Origin: Actinopolymorpha singaporensis
GTDB lineage: Bacteria; Actinomycetota; Actinomycetes; Propionibacteriales; Actinopolymorphaceae
DNA length: 64,000 bases
NCBI RefSeq assembly: GCF_900104745.1
Contig: NZ_LT629732.1
Location: 186,001-250,000 of the forward strand
Reading direction: 5' to 3'
Shown one piece after another: positions 17,046 to 23,893 of this stretch (position 1 is the stretch's first letter; the number at the start of each line of letters is the position of its first letter). The notes below the pieces were generated by a model, which made no database searches, was not told where the DNA came from, and worked only from the letters and a program-made list of their open reading frames with translations. A program made the translations under genes and the position numbers.

Positions 17046-17867
17046 CTACCAGCGATCCAGGCCCAGCAGGCGCCGGCCCAGTGAGGTCAGCTCGGCCGGC
17101 CGGCCGCGCGCCGCCTCGATCCCCCGGGGGTCGCCGGGGAAGGCACGGTGGTGTGCGGGCGGGCGGTTCTCCTGCCAGGCGGCGATGCGTGCCTGCCGCG
17201 CCTGCTCGTCGTTCTCCCGTGCGGGGTTCATCGAGATGTACTGCGCCAGCCGGGGCCGGTCGGTGTGGTTGTCGCCGTTGCCGTGCGCCAGCAGGCTGGT
17301 CCAGATGACCATGTCGCCGGCGCGCAGCGGCACCTGCACCGGAGTGTGCTCGGTCAGGTCCGCCTGGCGGGACCGGCCGTACTTCTCCAGGTAGGAAGGG
17401 AGGTTCTGGTAGATGCTCGGGACGCACTGGAAGCCACCCATGTCCTCGGTGGTGTCGGCCAGTGCAAGCACGCCCTGCACACCGAACGGGATGTCGGGAT
17501 ACCGCTCGAGATCGGTGTCCCAGTGCAGGAATCCCCGGTGGTGGTAATCGGGGTAGTCGGGAACCGACGGCGGTTTGAGGTTCGTACGGTCGATGCTCAC
17601 CCAGAGCCGTTCGCTGCCGAAGATCTCGGCGAACACCTCGTGCACCCGCTCGTCCTGACGGGTGTCCCACATCGACTGGTAGTGATACATCTCCACCATG
17701 CCGGTGGGTGCGATCCGGTCCGGGGCGTACCACGTCCTCGGGTCGTTCGGGTCGGCGCCGGTGTGGCGCCAGATGTCTGCCACCACGGCGTCCACGTTCT
17801 TTCTCGGGACCACGCCGGGCACCACGACGTAGCCCTGTTCGTCGATGCGGCGACGAAGTTTCGACAT
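17046..17867 (-). CDS. Phytanoyl-CoA dioxygenase (PhyH) family protein
   Basis: The 273-residue enzyme belongs to the non-heme iron, 2-oxoglutarate oxygenases of the PhyH family. The iron-binding HxD is visible in FLHWDTD (residues about 115-121) and the distal His lies in the LAHGNGDNHTDRPRLAQYIS segment, where the Arg should hold 2-oxoglutarate. Bacterial members hydroxylate small molecules or natural-product precursors. The ATG at 17867 has GAGGAG six bases upstream, better than the longer reading. It leads a two-gene operon with a solute-binding lipoprotein, suggesting that the imported compound is its substrate; this is inference. Confidence 0.88.
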   Translation of the reverse strand: MSKLRRRIDEQGYVVVPGVVPRKNVDAVVADIWRHTGADPNDPRTWYAPDRIAPTGMVEMYHYQSMWDTRQDERVHEVFAEIFGSERLWVSIDRTNLKPPSVPDYPDYHHRGFLHWDTDLERYPDIPFGVQGVLALADTTEDMGGFQCVPSIYQNLPSYLEKYGRSRQADLTEHTPVQVPLRAGDMVIWTSLLAHGNGDNHTDRPRLAQYISMNPARENDEQARQARIAAWQENRPPAHHRAFPGDPRGIEAARGRPAELTSLGRRLLGLDRW

Positions 17868-18119
17868 GCGGATCTCCTCGGCCGGAGCCACTGCACGCGG
17901 AATTTCGCCTTCTGCCTAACAGGCGGGATCGGGGCCGTCAAACAACTGGCCGCCCACGGTCAGCAATCAACCGACGCCGGACCCGTTTGGCGGCTGTGTG
18001 CGGGTTGGGAAACCAGCAGTTGGCAGTACGAGAGCCCGCAGGCGCATGCGCACACAGCGGGTTCGCCGCTGCCCCGGCCGGACACAAACCGACGGCCGGA
18101 CAGACCTGAGGGGGTTCGG

Positions 18120-18785
18120 GTGGGTGCGCTGCGATCCGTCGCGGACCTGGTCTGCTCGGCTGTCGCCGTGGCCGGTGGCCTGCTTCTGCTGTGGGCCGGT
18201 CTCGGCCACGCGCGCGAGTTCGGCCGGCTCCGGGCGACTCTTCTGTCACACGGCCTGCTGCCCGGTGGACAGCGCCGCGCCGGCGCGGCCGTGCTCGTGG
18301 CGGCCGAGGTCGGCGTTGGCGGTGCCGTCATCACGGGCGTCCTGTCCTCGTTGCGCGGGTCCTCGGCTCTGCCGAGCAGGCTCGTCCTGCCCGCGATGGT
18401 CGGCGAGGCCCTTGTCTACACAGGATTTCTGGCGTACCTGACGGTGTTGCGCCGCGTCCGTCCGGGAGCGGCCTGCGGTTGCCTGAGTGGCGACGGGCCG
18501 GTCCGGGCACCCGTCCTGGTGCGGGCCGGAGTGTTCGCCGTGGCCGCGGCGGTCACCGCGCCTCTCGCCCGCAATCCCACTCCGTTCCTCGGCAGCCTGA
18601 CCGGGCTGGGTCGGCTCGCGTCGGTGTCCGTACTCGTCCCGGCACTGGTCCTCGCCGTTCTCGCCGCCCTGCTGCCCGGCTCGCTTCGGGTCGCATCGGC
18701 AGCCCAGGCGACCAGCGCCGACGCGCCCGGCGGCCGTCCGCTCGCCCAACCGTCGTCTCGAACCACCTCGCTCCGGAGGCAGTGA
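18120..18785 (+). CDS. MauE/DoxX-family redox-associated membrane protein
   Basis: The 221-residue protein has four to five membrane helices and the Cys-Gly-Cys loop (AACGCLSG, about residues 117-124) characteristic of MauE-like proteins. In methylotrophs MauE, with MauD, is needed to form the disulfides of the methylamine dehydrogenase light chain in the periplasm. Here it heads a tight run of six plus-strand genes that ends with a Tat-exported cysteine-rich protein, the likely client. Translation probably starts at the GTG at 18120, with GAGGGGG about six bases upstream. Its stop overlaps the next start by one base. C-terminal 30 residues are low in complexity. Confidence 0.82.
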   Translation: MGALRSVADLVCSAVAVAGGLLLLWAGLGHAREFGRLRATLLSHGLLPGGQRRAGAAVLVAAEVGVGGAVITGVLSSLRGSSALPSRLVLPAMVGEALVYTGFLAYLTVLRRVRPGAACGCLSGDGPVRAPVLVRAGVFAVAAAVTAPLARNPTPFLGSLTGLGRLASVSVLVPALVLAVLAALLPGSLRVASAAQATSADAPGGRPLAQPSSRTTSLRRQ

Positions 18786-19354
18786 TGGAAGCTCTTGTCG
18801 GCGCGGTCGTCCTCGCCTGGTTGGCGTTGGTGCTCCTCGCCTTCGCGATGGCCGGCATCCTGCGCCAGCTCCGCGACCTGCAGGCCGCAGTCGCCGCGGC
18901 CGGCGTGGTGGGCCTGGCCGCCGCGACGGACGGTGGAGCGGACGGTGTGGGAACGATCCCGGACAAATCCGAGACGCCGCTGTCGGTACGCCCACGAGAC
19001 GATGCGGTGTGCGCCGTCGTCCTGCTCGTGGACGACAGCTGCCCGGTGTGCGCGGAGGTCGCGCCCCACTTCGACGACCTGGCGAACAAGTCCTCGGCGG
19101 CGGTGGACTTCGTGGTGCTCGCCCGGGCGCCGGTGGCGAAGTTCACCGGGCTCACCGGCGCGCGGTTCGTCGCGGACCCGGCCGCCTGCCACCTGCTGGA
19201 CCCCGGCTGGCGGCCGGCGATCGTGGTCCTCGACCGGGCCGGTGCCATGGTGACCCGCGAACCGGCCGGCTCGAAGAAGGTCGTCGAAGCGGTGGTCACC
19301 GACGCCGAGGCGCTGGCCGAGGCCTCCACCTCGGCCCGCACCCGGGACGGCTGA
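18785..19354 (+). CDS. MauD-like thioredoxin-fold membrane protein
   Basis: The 189-residue protein has one N-terminal membrane helix (residues about 4-25) and a thioredoxin-like domain behind a flexible linker. The active-site motif is CPVC in VDDSCPVCAEVAPHFDDL (near residue 85). In Mau systems MauD is the membrane-tethered thiol-disulfide protein acting with MauE. The start codon overlaps the MauE-like stop by one base, implying coupled translation. The redox domain should face outside. It lacks some of the usual thioredoxin length, so assignment rests on topology, motif and neighbour. Confidence 0.8.
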   Translation: MEALVGAVVLAWLALVLLAFAMAGILRQLRDLQAAVAAAGVVGLAAATDGGADGVGTIPDKSETPLSVRPRDDAVCAVVLLVDDSCPVCAEVAPHFDDLANKSSAAVDFVVLARAPVAKFTGLTGARFVADPAACHLLDPGWRPAIVVLDRAGAMVTREPAGSKKVVEAVVTDAEALAEASTSARTRDG

Positions 19355-19361
19355 CGTCGCC

Positions 19362-19634
19362 ATGTCCACCAGGGAAGAGTCCACCAGGGAAGAGTCCACC
19401 AGGGCCGGGTCCACCGGCGGCGGCGCCGTCGGGGCCGGCGCCGCCGGCGGGACCCGCTCCCCCCGCGCGCGCCGGCGCCAGACCCATCCGCTGGTGCCCG
19501 GTGCCGTGCTGGTCCTGGCAGCACTGGCGGTGCCCGCTCTCACCTACTTGTGGGCGTTCGCCACCGCGCCGGTCCTGCTGGCCTGGGTCGTGCTGGCCCT
19601 GGCCGCGGGCTACTCCATCTCGGGTTCGGTATGA
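19362..19634 (+). CDS. Small two-helix membrane protein of the Mau-like module
   Basis: The 90-residue protein has an N-terminal Ser/Thr/Glu/Gly tail that includes a short direct repeat (STREE, from a 15-bp DNA repeat at 19366-19395), a basic RRRQTHP patch, then two hydrophobic segments covering about residues 45-88. It starts eight bases after the MauD-like gene and ends 15 bases before the next, so it belongs to the operon. I recognise no family. It may be a subunit or anchor of the membrane complex. Confidence 0.6.
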   Translation: MSTREESTREESTRAGSTGGGAVGAGAAGGTRSPRARRRQTHPLVPGAVLVLAALAVPALTYLWAFATAPVLLAWVVLALAAGYSISGSV

Positions 19635-19649
19635 AGCCACAACTCGGCG

Positions 19650-20210
19650 ATGCTGGTCTCGTCGGTCTGGCGAGAACGTTCCCGGTGGTGGTTCAGCGCC
19701 GGCCTGCTGGCCGGAGGCCTCACCAGCTCGGTGGTGGCGGTGGCGCTCGGCCTGTTGGTGCGGCCGGTACTGCGCCCGGTCCCGGCCTCGGTGCTGGTCG
19801 CCGCGGTCGCCGTCCTGGTCGGCCTGAACGAACTCGGCGTCCTGCGGCTCCGGCTGCCGCAGAACGGCCGGCAGGTTCCGGAGTCGATCGGGGACGACGG
19901 ACCCCGCTACGGCGCCCTGCACTTCGGCTTCGAGATGGGCACCGGCGTGCGCACGTACATGACCACCGGCCTTCCCCACGTGCTGGTGCTGGCCGTGGCG
20001 CTGTGCGCGACCTGGCCGCAGGGGCTGGCCGCCGGGCTGGCGTTCGGCACAGGGCGGGCCGCCATGGTGCTGGCCCGGCACGCTCATCGCGACGACGGCC
20101 ACTGGGACGCCCAGCTCGCGGCGTACGACCGAACTCTGCGGCTGCTGCTCACCTTCGCCTGCTGTTGCGTCCTGGCCGCGGTCCTGCTGGCCGCCACCCG
20201 AACCGGCTGA
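19650..20210 (+). CDS. Integral membrane protein of the Mau-like module (possible MauF counterpart)
   Basis: The 186-residue protein has four to five membrane helices with a loop containing GALHFGFEMGTGVRTYMTTGLP between them and a CCC cluster in the last helix (FACCCVLAA, about residues 170-178). I cannot place it in a family with certainty. Mau clusters also contain a polytopic protein, MauF, of unknown role, and by position this could be its counterpart. The vicinal cysteines in a membrane helix fit electron or disulfide transfer. Start ATG at 19650 follows the small membrane gene by 15 bases. Confidence 0.6.
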   Translation: MLVSSVWRERSRWWFSAGLLAGGLTSSVVAVALGLLVRPVLRPVPASVLVAAVAVLVGLNELGVLRLRLPQNGRQVPESIGDDGPRYGALHFGFEMGTGVRTYMTTGLPHVLVLAVALCATWPQGLAAGLAFGTGRAAMVLARHAHRDDGHWDAQLAAYDRTLRLLLTFACCCVLAAVLLAATRTG

Positions 20211-20280
20211 CCGGCCTCCCACCCTCCATCGCCCCGACCCGACGCGACTGACCCGCCCTGACCGGCCCTGACCGACCACG

Positions 20281-21081
20281 ATGACGACAGGAGTCACGGT
20301 GCACCACCACCAGTACGCCGCCGAACGAACGCACTTCCGCGCCGCGGACGGCAGCCGGGTGACGCTGTGCGCACCCGGATACGACCTGACCGAGCCGTGG
20401 TCGGCATCGGTCCGCATCACCACCAACCGGCCGTACGCGGGTACGCCGGAAGGTCTCGACCTGCGCCACCTGCACATCGCCAGGGCCGGCAACTACGACC
20501 ACGTCCTCGAGCGCGTCGTCGACGGGCACTGGAGCAACGTCGTCCAGATGCAGGGGGGACAGTGCATGATCGGCCACAGCGACTCGGCCGACCAGGGCCT
20601 CGCGGTGTGGCGGGGACCCTGGCACGAGGCGGCGACCTGGCTGCCCGACCCGAAGATGCCGGGTTCGCACGTACTCCGGTACTTCGCCGGGCTGGGCTTC
20701 CACGACAGTCCGCACGGCCTGCGGGTGATCGCGGCCCGGCCCGCGGTGCACAACGTCGAGGTGCTCGAGGTCAGCAAGCGGGTACCGGAGGTCGGTCACC
20801 TCGACATCCGTCAACCCGCCCTTGCCCACCGGCTGGTGCCGGTGTGGTCGGGCGCACCGGTGCCCACCGGTGAGGTGTGGGCCGAGGAGGTTTCCCCCTG
20901 GTCGGAGAAGTCGCCGGCCGGGTCGGACATGGTCGTCATCCACGCCACCCCGTCCACCGTGACGACCCTCCCCGGCGAAGGCGACCACAAACACCTCTGC
21001 GAGCGACGGGTGGAGTTCCTGCACCGGGTCACCGAAATGTGCTGGGCACGCGAGAGCACCCACAAGGAGAAATGGTCATGA
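20281..21081 (+). CDS. Unrecognised soluble protein in the Mau-like module
   Basis: The 266-residue protein has no signal peptide or membrane helix. It is His-rich and contains four Cys (TLCAPG, GQCMIGH, HLCERR, EMCWAR) and the striking stretches HIARAGNYDHVLERVVDG and WRGPWHEAATWLPDPKMPG. I find no family for it. It overlaps the following Tat-protein gene by four bases (ATGA), so the two are translationally coupled and probably act together. It might be a cytoplasmic chaperone or modifying enzyme for the exported protein, or the catalytic partner. A role as oxygenase or metal enzyme is only a guess from the His content. Confidence 0.75.
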   Translation: MTTGVTVHHHQYAAERTHFRAADGSRVTLCAPGYDLTEPWSASVRITTNRPYAGTPEGLDLRHLHIARAGNYDHVLERVVDGHWSNVVQMQGGQCMIGHSDSADQGLAVWRGPWHEAATWLPDPKMPGSHVLRYFAGLGFHDSPHGLRVIAARPAVHNVEVLEVSKRVPEVGHLDIRQPALAHRLVPVWSGAPVPTGEVWAEEVSPWSEKSPAGSDMVVIHATPSTVTTLPGEGDHKHLCERRVEFLHRVTEMCWARESTHKEKWS

Positions 21082-21647
21082 CCGCTGACATCCCCACGAT
21101 CCCGAGCGCGAGCACGCCGCCCGCGAACGCCACGCCGAGCGCGGTGCGCAAGCTGATCGAACGCGACCACATCAACCGCCGCAGCCTGCTCAAGGGCGTC
21201 CTGACCACGGGCATGGTGCTCGGGCTGAGTGCTCTCGACCTGCTGCCCGGCCGTAGCGAGGCGCAGGCCAGCCGGCACGGCGGTGATCCGTGGGAGTACT
21301 GGAGCAACTGCCGCGACTACAGCAGCGGCTCCCAGCGGACCGACTGGCGGTGGTGCAACCCCGACGCCGCGCGGGTGAGCAGACGCTACTGCAAGCCCGA
21401 CATCAGGCGGCACCGCACGGCCGTCGACGGCACGTGGCGGGACGAGTGTGAATACGAGGACTACCGCATCGACTTCCGGTGCTGGAACCTCGCCGGCACC
21501 GAGGTCGTCAACGCCTGGGTCTGGCGGCGCGGGCAGTCCGGCGGCAACCTGCCGAGCGTGATCTGCTCCGACGGCAAGACCTACGTCCTGAACGACTGCG
21601 GGCCGGACTATCACTACAAGTCCGCGTGCCGGGAGTACCTCGAGTAG
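21078..21647 (+). CDS. Tat-exported cysteine-rich protein, possibly MauA-like light chain
   Basis: The 189-residue precursor has a twin-arginine signal (NRRSLLKGVLTTGMVLGLSALDL, about residues 29-52) and a cleavage region near SEAQA. The mature part of about 130 residues has eight Cys and nine or so Trp. Its C-terminal ICSDGKTYVLNDCG resembles the DGK-Y-x4-DCCG block of methylamine dehydrogenase light chain (MauA), which is also Tat-exported, disulfide-rich and matured by MauE and MauD. It is shorter than MauA and lacks the C-terminal region holding the second Trp of the TTQ cofactor, so it is not a canonical MauA. AAGGAGA lies seven bases before the ATG at 21078. Tat export fits folding, or cofactor insertion, before secretion. 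Confidence 0.8.
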   Translation: MTADIPTIPSASTPPANATPSAVRKLIERDHINRRSLLKGVLTTGMVLGLSALDLLPGRSEAQASRHGGDPWEYWSNCRDYSSGSQRTDWRWCNPDAARVSRRYCKPDIRRHRTAVDGTWRDECEYEDYRIDFRCWNLAGTEVVNAWVWRRGQSGGNLPSVICSDGKTYVLNDCGPDYHYKSACREYLE

Positions 21648-21742
21648 GCCACGGCAGGCCTGCCGCGGTGGCCCGGAGGTCGGCCCGGGCGGGGTTCGCC
21701 CGGACGGGGTTCGCCCGGGCAGGGTCGGGAAACACGCTGGGG

Positions 21743-22204
21743 ATGCAGACGTTCCTGCCGTACGCCGACTTCGCCGCCTCGGCCCGGGTCCTCGACCAAC
21801 GTCGGCTGGGCAAGCAGCGGGTCGAGGCGCTGCAGGTGCTGCGGGGGCTCACCGTTCCCGACTACGGCTGGCGGCACCACCCGGTGGTGCGGATGTGGAC
21901 CGGCTACCCGGAGGCACTGGTGAGGTACGGGCTGGAGGTCTGCCGGGTCTGGACGGGAACCGGACGTCAGGACACCTGCGCCACCAGCCTGCGGGCGGAC
22001 TTCACGCAGTTCACCGGGCGCGAGGAGATCCGCGAGCAGCCCGCCCTCGCCGGCGCCGGTGAGCTGCCGCCGTGGCTGGGGGACCCGGACTTCCACCGCA
22101 GTCACCAGTCCGCGCTGGTCCGCAAGGACGCCGCGACGTACGGCGACCTCTTCCCCGGCGTACCTCCGGATCTGCCCTACGTCTGGCCGAAGTCCGACCG
22201 CTGA
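21743..22204 (+). CDS. MSMEG_6728-family protein (pyrimidine-dimer glycosylase-like)
   Basis: The 153-residue protein starts MQTFLPYADFAASARVLDQR, followed by LGKQRVEALQVLRGL and a C-terminal HRSHQSALVRKD. This pattern belongs to the MSMEG_6728 family, related to the pyrimidine-dimer DNA glycosylase/endonuclease V fold. The conserved HRSHQ segment is where such proteins bind DNA or nucleotide. Activity in actinobacteria is not established to my knowledge. It is 95 bases after the Mau-like module; the gap carries a repeated GGTTCGCCCGG, so it is probably a separate unit. Confidence 0.85.
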   Translation: MQTFLPYADFAASARVLDQRRLGKQRVEALQVLRGLTVPDYGWRHHPVVRMWTGYPEALVRYGLEVCRVWTGTGRQDTCATSLRADFTQFTGREEIREQPALAGAGELPPWLGDPDFHRSHQSALVRKDAATYGDLFPGVPPDLPYVWPKSDR

Positions 22205-22249
22205 GTCGGTGCGGCGACGCGGGTACGCAGGACGCCCGTACGGGCGAGA

Positions 22250-23047
22250 TCAGCTCCGGTCGTTGGCCAGCAGCCGCTCGATGCGGTCCAGCATGTCCTC
22301 CAGGGACAGCTCGAACTCCAGGTCGGTGTGGTCCTGCGACAGGAGCGTCTCCAGCCGCTGGATGTGGGGGTAGCCGTCCAGCGGCATCGGTGAGGGCGGC
22401 GGGGAGTTGGCCACCTCGGTCAGGGAGTCCTCGGCGACGGTGCGGCCACTCATCGTGGACACCTCCAGCAGGAGGTAGCCGAGCAGGTAGCTGGTGAAGG
22501 CGCGGTAGGCCATCACGGCGTTCTCCATGCTGAACCCACGGTCGACGAGGGTGGCGAGGAAGTCCTCGACGACGTCCAGGCTGCGCAGCGGCGGCCGCAG
22601 CCAGGGCGCTGCCGGGTGCCGGGTGGCGATCAGCGGGAACAGCTGCGGATGCTGGCGGGCCAGCCGGCGCACGGCGTGCGCGAGCCACTGGAGGTAGGCC
22701 TGCCAGCCCGGGCCGGCGAGGAGCTCGCGCCGGGCGCTGTCCACGTGCAGGCTGTCCACCATCCGGCGGACGATCTCCTCCAGCAGGTCCTCGCGGCCGT
22801 TCACGTAGCGGTAGAGCGACATCGCCTCCACGCCGAGGTGCTCGCCGAGGCGGCGCATGGTGAGCATCGCCAGGCCGTGCTCGTCGACGTACTCGATCGC
22901 GGCGGAGACGATCAGGTCGCGGTTGAGCGCGCCGCGCCCGGAGGCCTGGTGGTCGTGGGTCCGCGCCGGCCCGGCCGACCGCGTCGACCCGGCCGACCGC
23001 GTCGACCTGTCACCGCCTGGTGCTTGCGGTGTCCCGGGTGGGTTCAT
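22250..23047 (-). CDS. TetR-family regulator (TetR_C_1 type)
   Basis: The 265-residue repressor has a disordered N-terminal tail with repeated TRSAG, then a TetR helix-turn-helix (LTMRRLGEHLGVEAMSLYRYV, about residues 62-82) and a ligand domain of the tetracycline-repressor C-terminal type. AGGAG lies seven bases before the ATG. Two palindromes, at 23140-23152 and 23168-23188, lie 93-141 bases upstream and are good candidates for its own operators. The divergent gene is a WhiB. Its recognition helix (GVEAMSLYRYV) is close to that of the second TetR of this window (DVNPMSLYHHV), whose operators share the core TACACCGTA. Ligand unknown. Confidence 0.9.
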   Translation of the reverse strand: MNPPGTPQAPGGDRSTRSAGSTRSAGPARTHDHQASGRGALNRDLIVSAAIEYVDEHGLAMLTMRRLGEHLGVEAMSLYRYVNGREDLLEEIVRRMVDSLHVDSARRELLAGPGWQAYLQWLAHAVRRLARQHPQLFPLIATRHPAAPWLRPPLRSLDVVEDFLATLVDRGFSMENAVMAYRAFTSYLLGYLLLEVSTMSGRTVAEDSLTEVANSPPPSPMPLDGYPHIQRLETLLSQDHTDLEFELSLEDMLDRIERLLANDRS

Positions 23048-23139
23048 GGGGACGCTCCTGTCTGGCCGTGGCGCCGCCTTGGCGTGTCCACACCCCTGCG
23101 TACCACCTCATCGGCCGATGCGGCGTTTGCGCAAGGCCG

Positions 23140-23188
23140 CTTACAACGTAAGGTTGACCTCGACGGCGTGGCTTACACCGTAAGCCAC
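23140..23188. promoter_or_regulatory. Two palindromic operators between TetR and WhiB genes
   Basis: CTTAC-AAC-GTAAG (23140-23152) and the longer GTGGCTTAC-ACC-GTAAGCCAC (23168-23188) are perfect palindromes around a three-base centre. Their centres lie 32 bases apart, about three helical turns. The place and form fit TetR-type operators controlling the minus-strand TetR and perhaps the plus-strand WhiB. Confidence 0.8.
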
Positions 23189-23308
23189 CTGCGGACCCGT
23201 GTCAGAGGAGGAAGCGGCTCGAGCAGGAGCGCGAGAACGCGGGGGTGAGCGCGGGAACGGGGACGTACCGATGCAACTCGGACCGAAGCAGCGGATTGGG
23301 GTTCTCGC

Positions 23309-23893
23309 ATGGCGCGACGGCGTGCCGCCGTCCCAGGTGGTCGAAGAAAGCCGATGCCCGCCCGGTCGCGGGCGTGGCATCTGGAGGCTGCCTGCGTCCA
23401 CGCACCTGACGGGCTGTTCTACGGGCCGGAGGGCGAGAAGCCCCCGGAGCGGTTGGCCCGCGAGGCCCGCGCACTGGAGTTCTGCGCCGCCTGCCCGGTC
23501 CTCGAACCCTGCCGCACGCACGCCCTCGCACTGCCGGAGACCTACGGCGTGTGGGGTGGGACCACCGAGGCCAACCGGAACGCCGTCCGCCGCGGGCGGA
23601 TCAGTGCGTCCGCCCTGCCGGCTCCCGGGCCGGCCCGGGTGACGGCGCGGGCGTCGTCACTGCCCGCACCCGAGTCTGCGACCGCGACGGTCCAGACGTC
23701 GTCATTGCCCGCACCCGAGTCTGCGACCGCGACGGTCCAGACGTCGTCATTGCCCGCACCCGAGTCTGCGACCGCGACGGTCCAGACGTCGTCATTGCCC
23801 CATCGCGGCGAGCAGCGTGCCGACGTCGACAGTGGCGAAGCCGACCCGGGTGTCGCTTGCGCCGTAGGGCAGCCAGAGCGTCCCGGCGTGTAG
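23309..23893 (+). CDS. WhiB-family iron-sulfur regulator with a repeat-expanded tail
   Basis: The N-terminal 90 residues match WhiB proteins: one Cys in AACVHAP, then CAAC and CPVLEPC, giving the four [4Fe-4S] ligands. The turn motif GVWGGTTEANR and a basic RRGR patch follow. WhiB proteins bind a cluster and regulate transcription with the main sigma factor. The remaining tail consists largely of a 15-residue unit (SSLPAPESATATVQT) repeated three times, encoded by a 45-bp perfect repeat. The last 34 codons run antisense through the end of the GH130 gene. The tail may be the result of a recent expansion and loss of the original stop. The start is uncertain; an ATG at 23354 is also possible. 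Confidence 0.8.
   Translation: MARRRAAVPGGRRKPMPARSRAWHLEAACVHAPDGLFYGPEGEKPPERLAREARALEFCAACPVLEPCRTHALALPETYGVWGGTTEANRNAVRRGRISASALPAPGPARVTARASSLPAPESATATVQTSSLPAPESATATVQTSSLPAPESATATVQTSSLPHRGEQRADVDSGEADPGVACAVGQPERPGV
23661..23795. repeat. Three perfect 45-bp tandem repeats in the whiB tail / GH130 end
   Basis: Units begin at 23661, 23706 and 23751 and each starts TGCCCGCACCCGAGTCTGCG. The period is a multiple of three, so the WhiB-like frame stays open. The GH130 gene of the other strand takes its stop codon (23792-23794) from the last unit. Identity of all copies implies recent expansion. Size, coding context and lack of spacers exclude a CRISPR array. Confidence 0.92.

Noticed and set aside
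14682-17084. Plus-strand frame of 800 codons across the binding-protein gene
   Set aside because: Antisense shadow of the family-5 binding protein; rich in Val/Arg/His without domains.
23199-23642. Alternative frame overlapping the start of whiB
   Set aside because: Starts near the operators, but its second half is antisense-like Arg/Pro-rich sequence in the wrong frame of a clear WhiB core.
23661-23795. CRISPR-like triple repeat
   Set aside because: Repeats are directly adjacent without spacers, 45 bp is in frame with coding sequence, and no cas gene is present.
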